Origin: Bacteroidales bacterium
Lineage (GTDB): Bacteria > Bacteroidota > Bacteroidia > Bacteroidales > F082
NCBI GenBank assembly: GCA_020853175.1
Contig: JADYZK010000020.1
Location: 1-6,578 of the forward strand
Length of the DNA stretch: 6,578 nucleotides
Direction of reading: 5' to 3'
The translations under genes and the position numbers were made by a program. Below the pieces are notes generated by a model that saw nothing but the letters and a program-made list of their open reading frames with translations, had not been told where the DNA came from and made no database searches. Of this stretch, positions 1-6,578 are shown in pieces; position 1 is the stretch's first letter; each line of letters opens with the position of its first letter.

Positions 1-711
1 CGCAGTGAGCCTTATACCTTCATCCAAAATGTTTTAGATATGAAAGGCAGCGGTATCGCCTTTGATGAATGGACCTTTGAAACCCATCCCGAGGGCGTTA
101 AAGTAACTTGGACACTCAAGCTTTCGGGTTTAAAATATCCTTTTCATCGCTATTTCGGTTACTACATCGAAAGCACGATGAAACCCATTCAAGAGCGTGG
201 TTTGGCTAAGCTCAAAGAAGTGGCAGAAGCCCCAGCTGAAGCACCGGTGGTAGAAATAATTGATTTGGAAGCCCAGCAAGCTATGGCCATTTACGATTCG
301 GCGATGATGACAGATATGGGCGCTGTTATGGCACAAAATTTTGAAATGTTGCAAAAACGCATTCGTGGACAAGCAACCGGAGTTCCTTTTGCTGTTTATT
401 ACAACTGGAGCGACAATGCTCCCATCCATTTCAGAGTGGCGGTTCCTGTGGCTGAAGAGATGCGCGAGAGCGGGGTGGTAACTTCTTACGAACGCCCCGC
501 CGGCAAAGCATTAAAAGCAGTGTGTAAGGGAAATTACGATGGGCTGGCAGCATTGCACAATGAAATGGATTTGTATATGGCCGAACATCATTTAAAGTTA
601 AGAGGAAAAGGAGTTTACGAAGAATATGTCGTTGGGCCGGCTGATTCGCCTGATTCCAACGACTGGATCACTTTTGTGGTTTATCCGGTGGCTGACTCGC
701 TTCAACCTTAA
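1..711 (+). CDS. SRPBCC-fold / GyrI-like effector-binding domain fusion protein, 5'-truncated by the window edge
   Basis: The reading frame is open from base 1 to a TAA stop, giving 236 visible residues. The first in-frame ATG at base 40 lies inside the domain, so it is not the real start; roughly 100 N-terminal residues are probably missing. Visible residues 1-75 resemble the C-terminal half of an SRPBCC (polyketide cyclase-like, START-type) domain, with the strand pattern FDEWTFE...VKVTWTLKL and a closing amphipathic helix. A short APAEAP linker (77-82) follows. Residues about 83-230 resemble a GyrI-like/BacR-type effector-binding domain, with GVPFAVYYNW, a YEEY glutamate pair (206-209) before GP, and a final WITFVVYPV strand. 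Family members bind hydrophobic or cationic small molecules; no catalytic residues or DNA-binding domain are visible. It is probably a cytoplasmic ligand-binding protein of unknown ligand. It sits 76 bp upstream of an ABC exporter in the same direction. The domain assignment is fairly sure, the function is not. Confidence 0.8.
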   Translation, partial: RSEPYTFIQNVLDMKGSGIAFDEWTFETHPEGVKVTWTLKLSGLKYPFHRYFGYYIESTMKPIQERGLAKLKEVAEAPAEAPVVEIIDLEAQQAMAIYDSAMMTDMGAVMAQNFEMLQKRIRGQATGVPFAVYYNWSDNAPIHFRVAVPVAEEMRESGVVTSYERPAGKALKAVCKGNYDGLAALHNEMDLYMAEHHLKLRGKGVYEEYVVGPADSPDSNDWITFVVYPVADSLQP

Positions 712-787
712 GCCGATTTGAACAGCATTGCAAATTTCTGACTGAACATCGCTTCGCTTGAACTGTTAGTTGTTGAGAAAAAAAATT

Positions 788-2575
788 ATGGAAGAAACAA
801 TCAAAAAAGAAAAGAAATCCTTTTCGTTGCCCGGCCTCAAAAAGTTGTTTTCGTTGCTTCGGTTTGTGCTGCCAAAAAAGTACGCTTTCATTGGCGGTCT
901 TGTGGCTTTGTCCATTTCGAGTTTAACAACCTTGGCTTTTCCTATGCTTTTGGGCGACTTGATCAACCAAGCCAATCCCGAAGCCAGTTTGCAGCATATC
1001 AACAAAATAGCCTTGATATTGCTCGGTGTTTTTGCTGTAAATGCCGTTTTTGCCTATCTCCGAATTTATTGGTTTGAACTGGTGACACAAAACATGCTTG
1101 CAGGTCTTCGGCAAACCACTTACAATCACATCATCCGTTTGCCGATGTCGTTTTTTTCAAAACACAGGGTAGGGGAGTTGAACAGCCGTATTTCGGCAGA
1201 TATTTCTATACTTCAAGAAACCTTTACGTTCACGTTAGCGCAGTTCATCAGGCAAACCATCACCATTATTGGCGGAGTGGTTTTGCTGTCGTTTATTTCG
1301 GTAAAACTCACCTTTTTTATGCTTGCTTTTGTGCCTCTGGTAGCCATTGGAGCGCGTTTTTTCGGAAAACACATCCGGTCGTTGTCCAAAAACACCCAAA
1401 GTCAGGTAGCCCAATCCAATATTATTGTGGAAGAAACCTTGCAAGGCATCGCCAACGTGAAGGCCTATGCCAATGAATCCTTCGAGGACAATCGTTACAT
1501 CAAAAGCACCAACGAGGTGATTGTGGTGGCTATAAAAGGAGCTAAAGCCAGGGCATTGTTCATTTCGCTCATTGTTTTCAGTTTGTTTGCAACCATTGTG
1601 GGTGTGATTTGGTATGGCGTTTACCTCGTGAACACCGGCGAAGGCATGGCTCCCGGCGATTTGTTCAAGTTTATTCTTTACACCGTTTTTATTGGGGCCT
1701 CCATTTCGGGCATGGCCGATTTGTATTCTCAGGTGCAGAAAGCAGTAGGTGCAACTGAAAGTTTGATGGAGCTTCTTGAGGCTCCGCGCGAGTTTCAAGA
1801 CAAAGACGATCTGGGTTGCGAAGTCACCCTCAAGGGCGATATTCGATTCGATCATCTGGGTTTTGCCTATCCCGGACGGGAGGATGTAGAGGTGTTGAAA
1901 GACATTGATTTTACCATTGCTGCAGGACAAAAAATTGCGCTTGTGGGAACTTCCGGTGCCGGAAAAACAACCCTAAGTTCGCTCATCTTCAGGTTCTATG
2001 ATCCTGATAAAGGTCAGTTGCTTTTTGATGGCATCCCTTCAACCGAAATCCATCAAAATTGTTTGCGCAAACAAATGGCCATCGTGCCACAAGAAGTTAT
2101 GCTTTTTGGGGGCACCATTGCCGAAAATATTGCTTACGGAAAGCCCGGTGCGAGCATGGACGAAATTCGTCAGGCCGCCGCCCGCGCCAACGCTCTGGAG
2201 TTTATTGACAGCTTTCCCGAAGGTTTTGAAACCACGGTAGGTGAAAGAGGAATCCAGCTTTCGGGCGGTCAGCGGCAGCGTGTGGCCATCGCCCGCGCCA
2301 TTCTCCGCGATCCAAAAATCTTGATTTTGGATGAAGCCACTTCTGCTTTAGATAACGTTTCGGAAGGCCTGGTGCAAGTAGCCCTAAATGAGCTGATGAA
2401 AAACCGCACCTCCATCATCATCGCCCATCGTTTGACCACCATCCGTGATGCCGACCTAATTGTGGTACTCGAAAACGGACGAATTGTAGAAACTGGTAAG
2501 CACGATGAGCTGCTTGCTGACAGCGAAGGTGCTTATTTTAAATTGAGTCGCCTCATGGCGACAACAGCGCTGTAA
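788..2575 (+). CDS. ABC exporter, fused transmembrane and ATPase domains (MsbA/BmrA/ABCB type half-transporter)
   Basis: This 595-residue protein has the usual length for a half-transporter that works as a homodimer in the inner membrane. A lysine-rich N-terminus precedes about six membrane helices, near residues 32-54, 73-94, 152-170, 175-192, 256-282 and 291-310. The nucleotide-binding domain is complete: A-loop Tyr361, Walker A GTSGAGKTT (387-395), Q-loop Gln435, exporter X-loop GERG (485-488), signature LSGGQ (491-495), Walker B ILILDE with catalytic Glu516, D-loop SALD, and switch His547. It should therefore hydrolyse ATP to drive export. The substrate cannot be read from sequence; lipids, drugs or peptides are all possible. 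No peptidase C39 domain is present. I chose the ATG at 788 over an in-frame TTG at 770 because it follows an A8 tract, typical of Bacteroidota initiation regions that lack a Shine-Dalgarno site. No clear promoter lies in the 76-bp gap, so cotranscription with the upstream gene is possible. Confidence 0.95.
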   Translation: MEETIKKEKKSFSLPGLKKLFSLLRFVLPKKYAFIGGLVALSISSLTTLAFPMLLGDLINQANPEASLQHINKIALILLGVFAVNAVFAYLRIYWFELVTQNMLAGLRQTTYNHIIRLPMSFFSKHRVGELNSRISADISILQETFTFTLAQFIRQTITIIGGVVLLSFISVKLTFFMLAFVPLVAIGARFFGKHIRSLSKNTQSQVAQSNIIVEETLQGIANVKAYANESFEDNRYIKSTNEVIVVAIKGAKARALFISLIVFSLFATIVGVIWYGVYLVNTGEGMAPGDLFKFILYTVFIGASISGMADLYSQVQKAVGATESLMELLEAPREFQDKDDLGCEVTLKGDIRFDHLGFAYPGREDVEVLKDIDFTIAAGQKIALVGTSGAGKTTLSSLIFRFYDPDKGQLLFDGIPSTEIHQNCLRKQMAIVPQEVMLFGGTIAENIAYGKPGASMDEIRQAAARANALEFIDSFPEGFETTVGERGIQLSGGQRQRVAIARAILRDPKILILDEATSALDNVSEGLVQVALNELMKNRTSIIIAHRLTTIRDADLIVVLENGRIVETGKHDELLADSEGAYFKLSRLMATTAL

Positions 2576-2628
2576 AGCTTCCTTAAAGAGCATGTTGAAA
2601 AAAGCAAAGCCGCTTTAGCTCTTGTTGC

Positions 2629-2649
2629 AATGAATTTAGTTTCATTTTT
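2629..2649 (+). terminator. Weak candidate intrinsic terminator after the ABC exporter gene
   Basis: A perfect 6-bp inverted repeat, AATGAA (2629-2634) and TTCATT (2641-2646), encloses a 6-nt loop and runs into a T5 tract (2645-2649). The stem has only one G-C pair, so it would be weak alone. Just upstream, AAGAGC (2586-2591) and GCTCTT (2618-2623) form a second inverted repeat enclosing a small AAAG/CTTT stem. A CCC-AAAA-GGG element followed by T5 lies at 2681-2695. The position, between a stop codon and a new promoter, fits a termination region, but no single hairpin is convincing. Confidence 0.3.
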
Positions 2650-2727
2650 AACGCCCTCTTTTTAAGCTGAGTTTATCGCCCCCAAAAGGGATTTTTCTAT
2701 TTTGAAAAAACATTTTATGTGTTGATA

Positions 2728-2754
2728 TTGAAGCGTTAAAAAAAACTATATTTG
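2728..2754 (+). promoter_or_regulatory. Bacteroidota-type promoter for the sensor kinase operon
   Basis: TATATTTG at 2747-2754 is an exact match to the TAnnTTTG -7 box recognised by the primary sigma factor of Bacteroidota. A TTG at 2728-2730 is a plausible -33 element with a 16-bp spacer, a little short of the usual spacing; another TTG at 2722-2724 would give 22 bp. The spacer contains an A8 run (2738-2745). Transcription would begin near 2758-2762, leaving a leader of about 20 nt before the ATG at 2779. The promoter therefore excludes the in-frame TTG at 2752 as a start codon. Confidence 0.65.
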
Positions 2755-2773
2755 CTGAGCCAACAACCTCAGC
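2754..2773. repeat. 6-bp inverted repeat at the predicted transcription start of the kinase operon
   Basis: GCTGAG (2754-2759) and CTCAGC (2768-2773) are perfect inverted copies separated by 8 nt. The left arm begins at the last base of the -7 box, so the dyad straddles the predicted transcription start and ends 5 nt before the ATG. Another GCTGAG lies at 2666-2671. It could be an operator half-site pair, but a 6-bp dyad of this kind can easily arise by chance in a region this long. Confidence 0.3.
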
Positions 2774-2778
2774 CACCC

Positions 2779-5766
2779 ATGAAGAAGGTCGCTTTTTTTG
2801 CCATTTTAATTGCAGAAATACTCTGTGCCACTGTTTTGTCTGCACAGCAATTGAGCTGGAAGCACTATACTGTGAACGATGGTTTGTTGCAGTCGCAGGT
2901 AGGCAAAATTTTTCAAGACAGCAGAGGGTTTCTGTGGGTGAGCACAAGGTTGGGTGTGAGCCGGTTTGATGGGATTCATTTTGAAAACTTTACCGAAAAA
3001 GACGGTTTATTCAGTAGTTGGGCGGATGAAATAGTCGAAGATGCTGAAAACAATATATGGATCAGCCATGGAAACGGCCTCAGTTGCTACGACGGTCAAA
3101 GTTTTAAGAGTTATCCCTTTCCTTCGTGGATGAGAGAAAGCCATGCTAGGACGATGATGCCCTATCATGCCGATTCGGTGAAAATCTATCGTCTAACACT
3201 TTCCAATGTATTCAGCGAAATCCTGCTTCAAAAGGGGAGCTTTGCCCTGAAAAAACAAATTCAATTGCCTGTCCCGGATAAGTATAAGATAGATGAGTCA
3301 CATATCAAAGTTAACCATGTTACCAAAAAAGTATGGTTGAATGATGGAGAAGGCAACCTGTATTCATACGATGACGGAGCACTTAAAAAGATTTCTACAT
3401 CACGACATGAAGGCTACGCCATTGGGCATGATGGAAGGTTGTATCTTGTGGATGACGGTAACCTTTGTCGCTTAGAAAACGATCAACCGCAAGTGTTGGT
3501 GCACGACGTGTTAGGTTATGATTTTTACGGGTGGTTGAAAATGGCTGTTGACAAAGCCGGAAATGTTGTCCTCATTGATCAACAAAGAAAACACGGGAAG
3601 ATTTTTTCAGCACATAGCGGCACTTTAACAGCGGTAAACTTTCCTCAGGCTGATGATATTTTTTTTGATCGCGAGGACAACCTCTGGCTCGCTACCGAAA
3701 CAGGGTTCTATCGCACCAATTCATTGGCTGTTGTCAATTATTTGCCCGAAAAAGGAGGCTTGAATGCCAATATCTGGAGCATCACCGAGGGGAAACATGG
3801 GGTGATGTATTTCAGCTCTTATTTCGATGGACTGCAGCAATACACAAACGGCAGATTCGAGCCGGTGAAAAATTTACCCAAACAGCCTAATGGCAAGCCC
3901 GTTTTTCTTGCAATGGGGAGTATTGTGGACGAGGAGAATAACCTTTATCTCACTACTGCTCAGTATTCCATGCTCAAATATGATGGGCAAGTATTTACAG
4001 TAATGCCAAAAATAAATCAACCTATATCAACTTTTATCATCCGAAAAAATAGGAATGATGGCAGTCTATTGATTGGCGGGAACAATTATTTCCTCAGGGT
4101 AAAAAATGAAACCACTTTCGACAGCATGAGGGTGCTTCCGGGTAACGGAAAAAGTGGTGTAGTAACAGGTATTGAAGCAGATAAGCACAACAGGATTTGG
4201 CTGGGCGGGTTCAACGGGATGAGCTTGTTGCAGAACGATAGTTTGATCCATTTTCCCACAAAAGAATTTCCATTTGAATATGGCGGCAACACCCTGCTGC
4301 GCGATCACTTTGACAACCTGTGGATTGGCAACAAAAACGGTTTGTTCTTTTACAACTACCACAACTTTCAAAAAATTGAAAGCCCGTTGTTGAACGATCT
4401 CATCCTGAGCCTCATCACCGTGGGCGATTCGATGTTGTACATCGGCAGCATCAATAAGATTTACAGACTTAACCTCAGAAGATTTTATAACCATCAGCCG
4501 CTTGAAATCATCAGTATTGGAGCTGACAAAGGCTTTGAAGGCATAGAGCCGGGTCAGAACGGCTTTTTTAAAGACTCTAAAAACTATTTGTGGCTTCCCT
4601 GCAACGATCGTTGCGTGCGGATTGACCCCGCGCTGATTCGAGAAAACAAGGAGCCTCCACAAGTTTATATGAATGGTCTTCACCTGCTCGATAACCGAAT
4701 GGCTTGGAAAAAAGTGGAAGATTCAAACCAGGACTCCTTCAACTTTTATGCAAAAAAGGACGAAAAGAATTTCAAGTTCGACTTTGTGGGCATCTGCTTG
4801 GGAAACCCTCAAGGCGTGAGCTATTCTCATTTATTGGAAGGCTACGATAAAAACTGGTCGGAACCTAGCTTTGAACGTTACGCCATTTACACCAACCTGC
4901 CCCCGGGCGATTACCAATTTAAGGTAAAAGCAGCCAACGCTGATGGCGTATGGTCCACCACTGAGGCGGTGCAAAAATTCTCCATCGTGCCAACCATTTA
5001 TCAAAGACTGTGGTTCCAAATCAGCATGACTGTGCTCTTGGGAGGATTTTTATTTGCTACCGGAGCCTATTTCATGGACCTACATCGCAAAAAACAACGG
5101 CAGCTGCTCGAAAACGATTATAAGATGTCGGAATTGCGCTTGCTAGCCATTCAAAACCAGATTGAACCCCATTTCACCTACAACGCACTCAACACCATTG
5201 CCGCCGCCGTGCTAAAAGAGGAAAAAAACATTGCCTACAGCTATTTTGTTAAACTGTCGCAGCTCATGCGCGCGGTACTCCAAACCCATAACCAACTGAT
5301 TACTTCCTTAGAAGACGAGTTGACTTTTGTTAATAATTACCTTCAGATCCAACAGCTGCGTTTTGCCAATAAGTTCGACTATGTGATCGAAATAACCGAT
5401 GACGTGCATAAACAATGTATCATTCCCAAAATGTGCATTCAAACCTTTGCCGAAAACGCCATCAAGCACGGCCTATTGCCCAAAGCAGGTAAAGGTCAGC
5501 TCAACATCCGGATTTTTAATGAAGAGGATTTCTTGTGCATCCACGTGGAAGACGACGGCATTGGACACGAAAAAGCACGATTGTTGAAAACCAACGGCAG
5601 CACCAACGGACTGAAAATCATGAAAGGGTATTTTGAACATTTCAACCTGTTGAACAGTAAGAAATTAGAGTGGAAAATAATAGATTTATTCTCTGCCGAT
5701 AATCAACCCGCAGGAACCGGCGTCTATGTTAAAATTCCGCACGGATTCATCTATTCAAAAAACTAA
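2779..5766 (+). CDS. Membrane sensor histidine kinase: beta-propeller repeats, Y_Y_Y domain, LytS-like kinase
   Basis: The 995-residue protein begins with a signal peptide (MKKVAFFAILIAEILC..., likely cleaved after SA at residue 22). A long periplasmic region follows, built of two-component-regulator propeller repeats. Clear copies of the DxxGxLW(I/V)xTxxGL-type motif occur near residues 44-65, 85-109, 297-313, 466-490 and 508-525, consistent with one or two beta-propellers. A Y_Y_Y (Ig-like) domain occupies about 661-736, including LLEGYDKNWSE and YTNLPPGDYQFKVKA. One membrane helix spans about 744-766, followed by basic HRKKQR and a coiled-coil-like linker. The His_kinase domain carries PHFTYNALN with phosphoacceptor His798. 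The HATPase has an N-box ENAIKHG (Asn893), DDGIG (Asp926) and NGLKIMKGY near 944-952. It should autophosphorylate in response to a periplasmic signal and pass phosphate to the regulator encoded 11 bp downstream. Unlike hybrid two-component sensors, it has no receiver or AraC domain. The ligand is unknown; no polysaccharide-utilisation genes are in view. The ATG fits the promoter and signal peptide. Confidence 0.93.
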   Translation: MKKVAFFAILIAEILCATVLSAQQLSWKHYTVNDGLLQSQVGKIFQDSRGFLWVSTRLGVSRFDGIHFENFTEKDGLFSSWADEIVEDAENNIWISHGNGLSCYDGQSFKSYPFPSWMRESHARTMMPYHADSVKIYRLTLSNVFSEILLQKGSFALKKQIQLPVPDKYKIDESHIKVNHVTKKVWLNDGEGNLYSYDDGALKKISTSRHEGYAIGHDGRLYLVDDGNLCRLENDQPQVLVHDVLGYDFYGWLKMAVDKAGNVVLIDQQRKHGKIFSAHSGTLTAVNFPQADDIFFDREDNLWLATETGFYRTNSLAVVNYLPEKGGLNANIWSITEGKHGVMYFSSYFDGLQQYTNGRFEPVKNLPKQPNGKPVFLAMGSIVDEENNLYLTTAQYSMLKYDGQVFTVMPKINQPISTFIIRKNRNDGSLLIGGNNYFLRVKNETTFDSMRVLPGNGKSGVVTGIEADKHNRIWLGGFNGMSLLQNDSLIHFPTKEFPFEYGGNTLLRDHFDNLWIGNKNGLFFYNYHNFQKIESPLLNDLILSLITVGDSMLYIGSINKIYRLNLRRFYNHQPLEIISIGADKGFEGIEPGQNGFFKDSKNYLWLPCNDRCVRIDPALIRENKEPPQVYMNGLHLLDNRMAWKKVEDSNQDSFNFYAKKDEKNFKFDFVGICLGNPQGVSYSHLLEGYDKNWSEPSFERYAIYTNLPPGDYQFKVKAANADGVWSTTEAVQKFSIVPTIYQRLWFQISMTVLLGGFLFATGAYFMDLHRKKQRQLLENDYKMSELRLLAIQNQIEPHFTYNALNTIAAAVLKEEKNIAYSYFVKLSQLMRAVLQTHNQLITSLEDELTFVNNYLQIQQLRFANKFDYVIEITDDVHKQCIIPKMCIQTFAENAIKHGLLPKAGKGQLNIRIFNEEDFLCIHVEDDGIGHEKARLLKTNGSTNGLKIMKGYFEHFNLLNSKKLEWKIIDLFSADNQPAGTGVYVKIPHGFIYSKN

Positions 5767-5777
5767 CTGTCGCTGTT

Positions 5778-6539
5778 ATGAAACATCAACCTGATTTTAC
5801 ATGTATAGTGATTGATGATGAAGATCAAGCTCGCTTTGTGATGGAGCAATTGCTTCAACAACAAGCGGGTGTGCAAGTTGTGGCCTCGGCTGCCGATGCC
5901 GTTAGCGGACTCCAAGCCCTACGCCAACACCAACCCGATGTCGTTTTCCTCGATATCAAAATGCCCGGCATTTCGGGACTTGAGATGGCATTGGAGTTAC
6001 AACAGATACAACTACCAACGCGTGTTGTTTTTGTAACCGCCTATGATCATTTTGCTATTGAAGCCCTTCGGTTGTCGGCCTTTGACTATCTTTTGAAACC
6101 TGTTGATCCTCAGCAATTGAAGGTGGTGTTTGAAAAGTTGGCCAAAAAGAGCCTGCAAGAAGCACCTCTTCATGAGCAATACGCGCAGCTGCTGCAACAC
6201 ATACAGCAACACAGTCAGCGTTTGCGGTTCAACACACGGACAGGTTTTATTTTGATAGACCCTGACGAAATCGTTCTGGTGAAAGCGGATGGCAACTATT
6301 CTGAAATCCTGATGAGCGATAACCACAAAGAAGTTGTGAGTGTCAGCATTGGTGCTGTAGCCGAGATGCTCAATAAAACGGCCTTCTTCAAAGCTTCCCG
6401 CTCCGCGCTGATCCATTTCAAATTCGCCCGCGGATTCAACAGAAAATTGCGAACCATCAAAATGGAAAGCCATGGTATATCCTACGACATCAGCATTGCA
6501 CGCGAGCAAGTGGCTGTTTTTGAACGGGGGTGGGAGTGA
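5778..6539 (+). CDS. LytTR-family response regulator (receiver domain plus LytTR DNA-binding domain)
   Basis: This 253-residue cytoplasmic transcription regulator has the usual length of the LytR/AlgR family. Receiver domain residues 8-118 show the acidic pocket D13-D14-E15, phosphoacceptor Asp59 in VVFLDIKMPG, switch Thr87 in VFVTAYD, and conserved Lys107 in LLKPVD, so phosphorylation should work. A Gln/His-rich linker (about 125-148) leads to a LytTR domain (about 149-250), recognised by GFILIDPDEIVLVKADGNYS. In the DNA-contact segment, FFKASRSALIHF has Ser207 and His213 where the family usually has His and Asn (RIHRSxLVN). Arg208 and the later Arg242 are kept. The gene starts 11 bp after the kinase stop, in the same direction, so the two are almost certainly cotranscribed and form a cognate pair. 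LytTR proteins usually bind direct repeats upstream of their targets; no target is evident here. Confidence 0.94.
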   Translation: MKHQPDFTCIVIDDEDQARFVMEQLLQQQAGVQVVASAADAVSGLQALRQHQPDVVFLDIKMPGISGLEMALELQQIQLPTRVVFVTAYDHFAIEALRLSAFDYLLKPVDPQQLKVVFEKLAKKSLQEAPLHEQYAQLLQHIQQHSQRLRFNTRTGFILIDPDEIVLVKADGNYSEILMSDNHKEVVSVSIGAVAEMLNKTAFFKASRSALIHFKFARGFNRKLRTIKMESHGISYDISIAREQVAVFERGWE

Positions 6540-6578
6540 TTCGGCATTTTTGAAATGGCACAACATGAGCGGTGGGAG
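6540..6578. other. Terminal 39 bp, possible upstream region or first codons of the next gene
   Basis: CATTTTTG at 6545-6552 differs from the Bacteroidota -7 box at one base. ATG codons at 6555 (MAQHERWE) and 6565 (MSGG) are both open to the window edge. Too little sequence is present to choose between them or to assert a gene, and no terminator hairpin is visible behind the regulator gene. Confidence 0.25.

Noticed and set aside
40..42. ATG at 40 as the start of the first gene
   Set aside because: The frame is open to base 1 and the domain is already under way there, so the gene is truncated by the window edge.
770..787. TTG start at 770 for the ABC exporter
   Set aside because: The ATG at 788 follows an A8 tract and gives a normal N-terminus; the six extra residues add nothing recognisable.
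712..787. Possible promoter ahead of the ABC exporter
   Set aside because: Only poor matches to TAnnTTTG are present (such as TAGTTGTT at 767-774), with no suitably spaced TTG.
1235..1930. 231-residue reverse-strand open frame inside the ABC exporter gene
   Set aside because: It lies wholly opposite a strongly supported gene, has low-complexity His/Asn-rich content and shows no domain.
2564..2573. 10-bp palindrome ACAGCGCTGT at the exporter stop codon
   Set aside because: With no loop and no T-tract it cannot act as a terminator, and a palindrome of this length may be coincidental.
2752..2778. TTG start at 2752 for the sensor kinase
   Set aside because: This TTG is part of the -7 promoter box, so it would not be transcribed, and the extra residues would displace the signal peptide from the N-terminus.
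4066..4683. 205-residue reverse-strand open frame inside the kinase gene
   Set aside because: It is antisense to propeller repeats, with no recognisable motif or start signal.
6012..6566. 184-residue reverse-strand open frame opposite the response regulator
   Set aside because: It is antisense to intact receiver and LytTR domains and is itself unrecognisable.

Overview
The window looks like chromosomal DNA from a member of the Bacteroidota. The evidence is a promoter with the TAnnTTTG -7 box used in that phylum, A-rich tracts instead of Shine-Dalgarno sites ahead of the start codons, and a sensor kinase of the propeller/Y_Y_Y/LytS-like type that is abundant there. I cannot place it below phylum level. 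All four genes are on the + strand and densely packed. I see no mobile element, CRISPR array, rRNA or tRNA.

Layout: (1) Positions 1-711 hold the 3' part of a gene for an SRPBCC-fold domain fused to a GyrI-like effector-binding domain; its start lies before the window. (2) After 76 bp, 788-2575 encodes a complete half-size ABC exporter of the MsbA/ABCB kind, with every ATPase motif intact. (3) A 203-bp intergenic stretch follows, with weak terminator-like hairpins and then a good Bacteroidota-type promoter. (4) Positions 2779-5766 encode a 995-residue membrane sensor histidine kinase: signal peptide, periplasmic beta-propeller repeats, Y_Y_Y domain, one membrane helix, and His_kinase plus HATPase domains. 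(5) Eleven bp later, 5778-6539 encodes its probable partner, a LytTR-family response regulator. The last 39 bp hold no assignable gene.

How the parts fit: the kinase and regulator almost certainly form one two-component system transcribed from the promoter at about 2728-2754. A signal in the periplasm would be read by the propeller and Y_Y_Y module and passed through the single membrane helix to His798, then to Asp59 of the regulator, which binds DNA through its LytTR domain. No target gene is evident in the window. The ABC exporter and the GyrI-like protein may share a transcript and a small-molecule or multidrug theme, but that is inference from adjacency and family. The window is mostly ordinary; the points of interest are the kinase promoter region and altered residues in the LytTR recognition segment.
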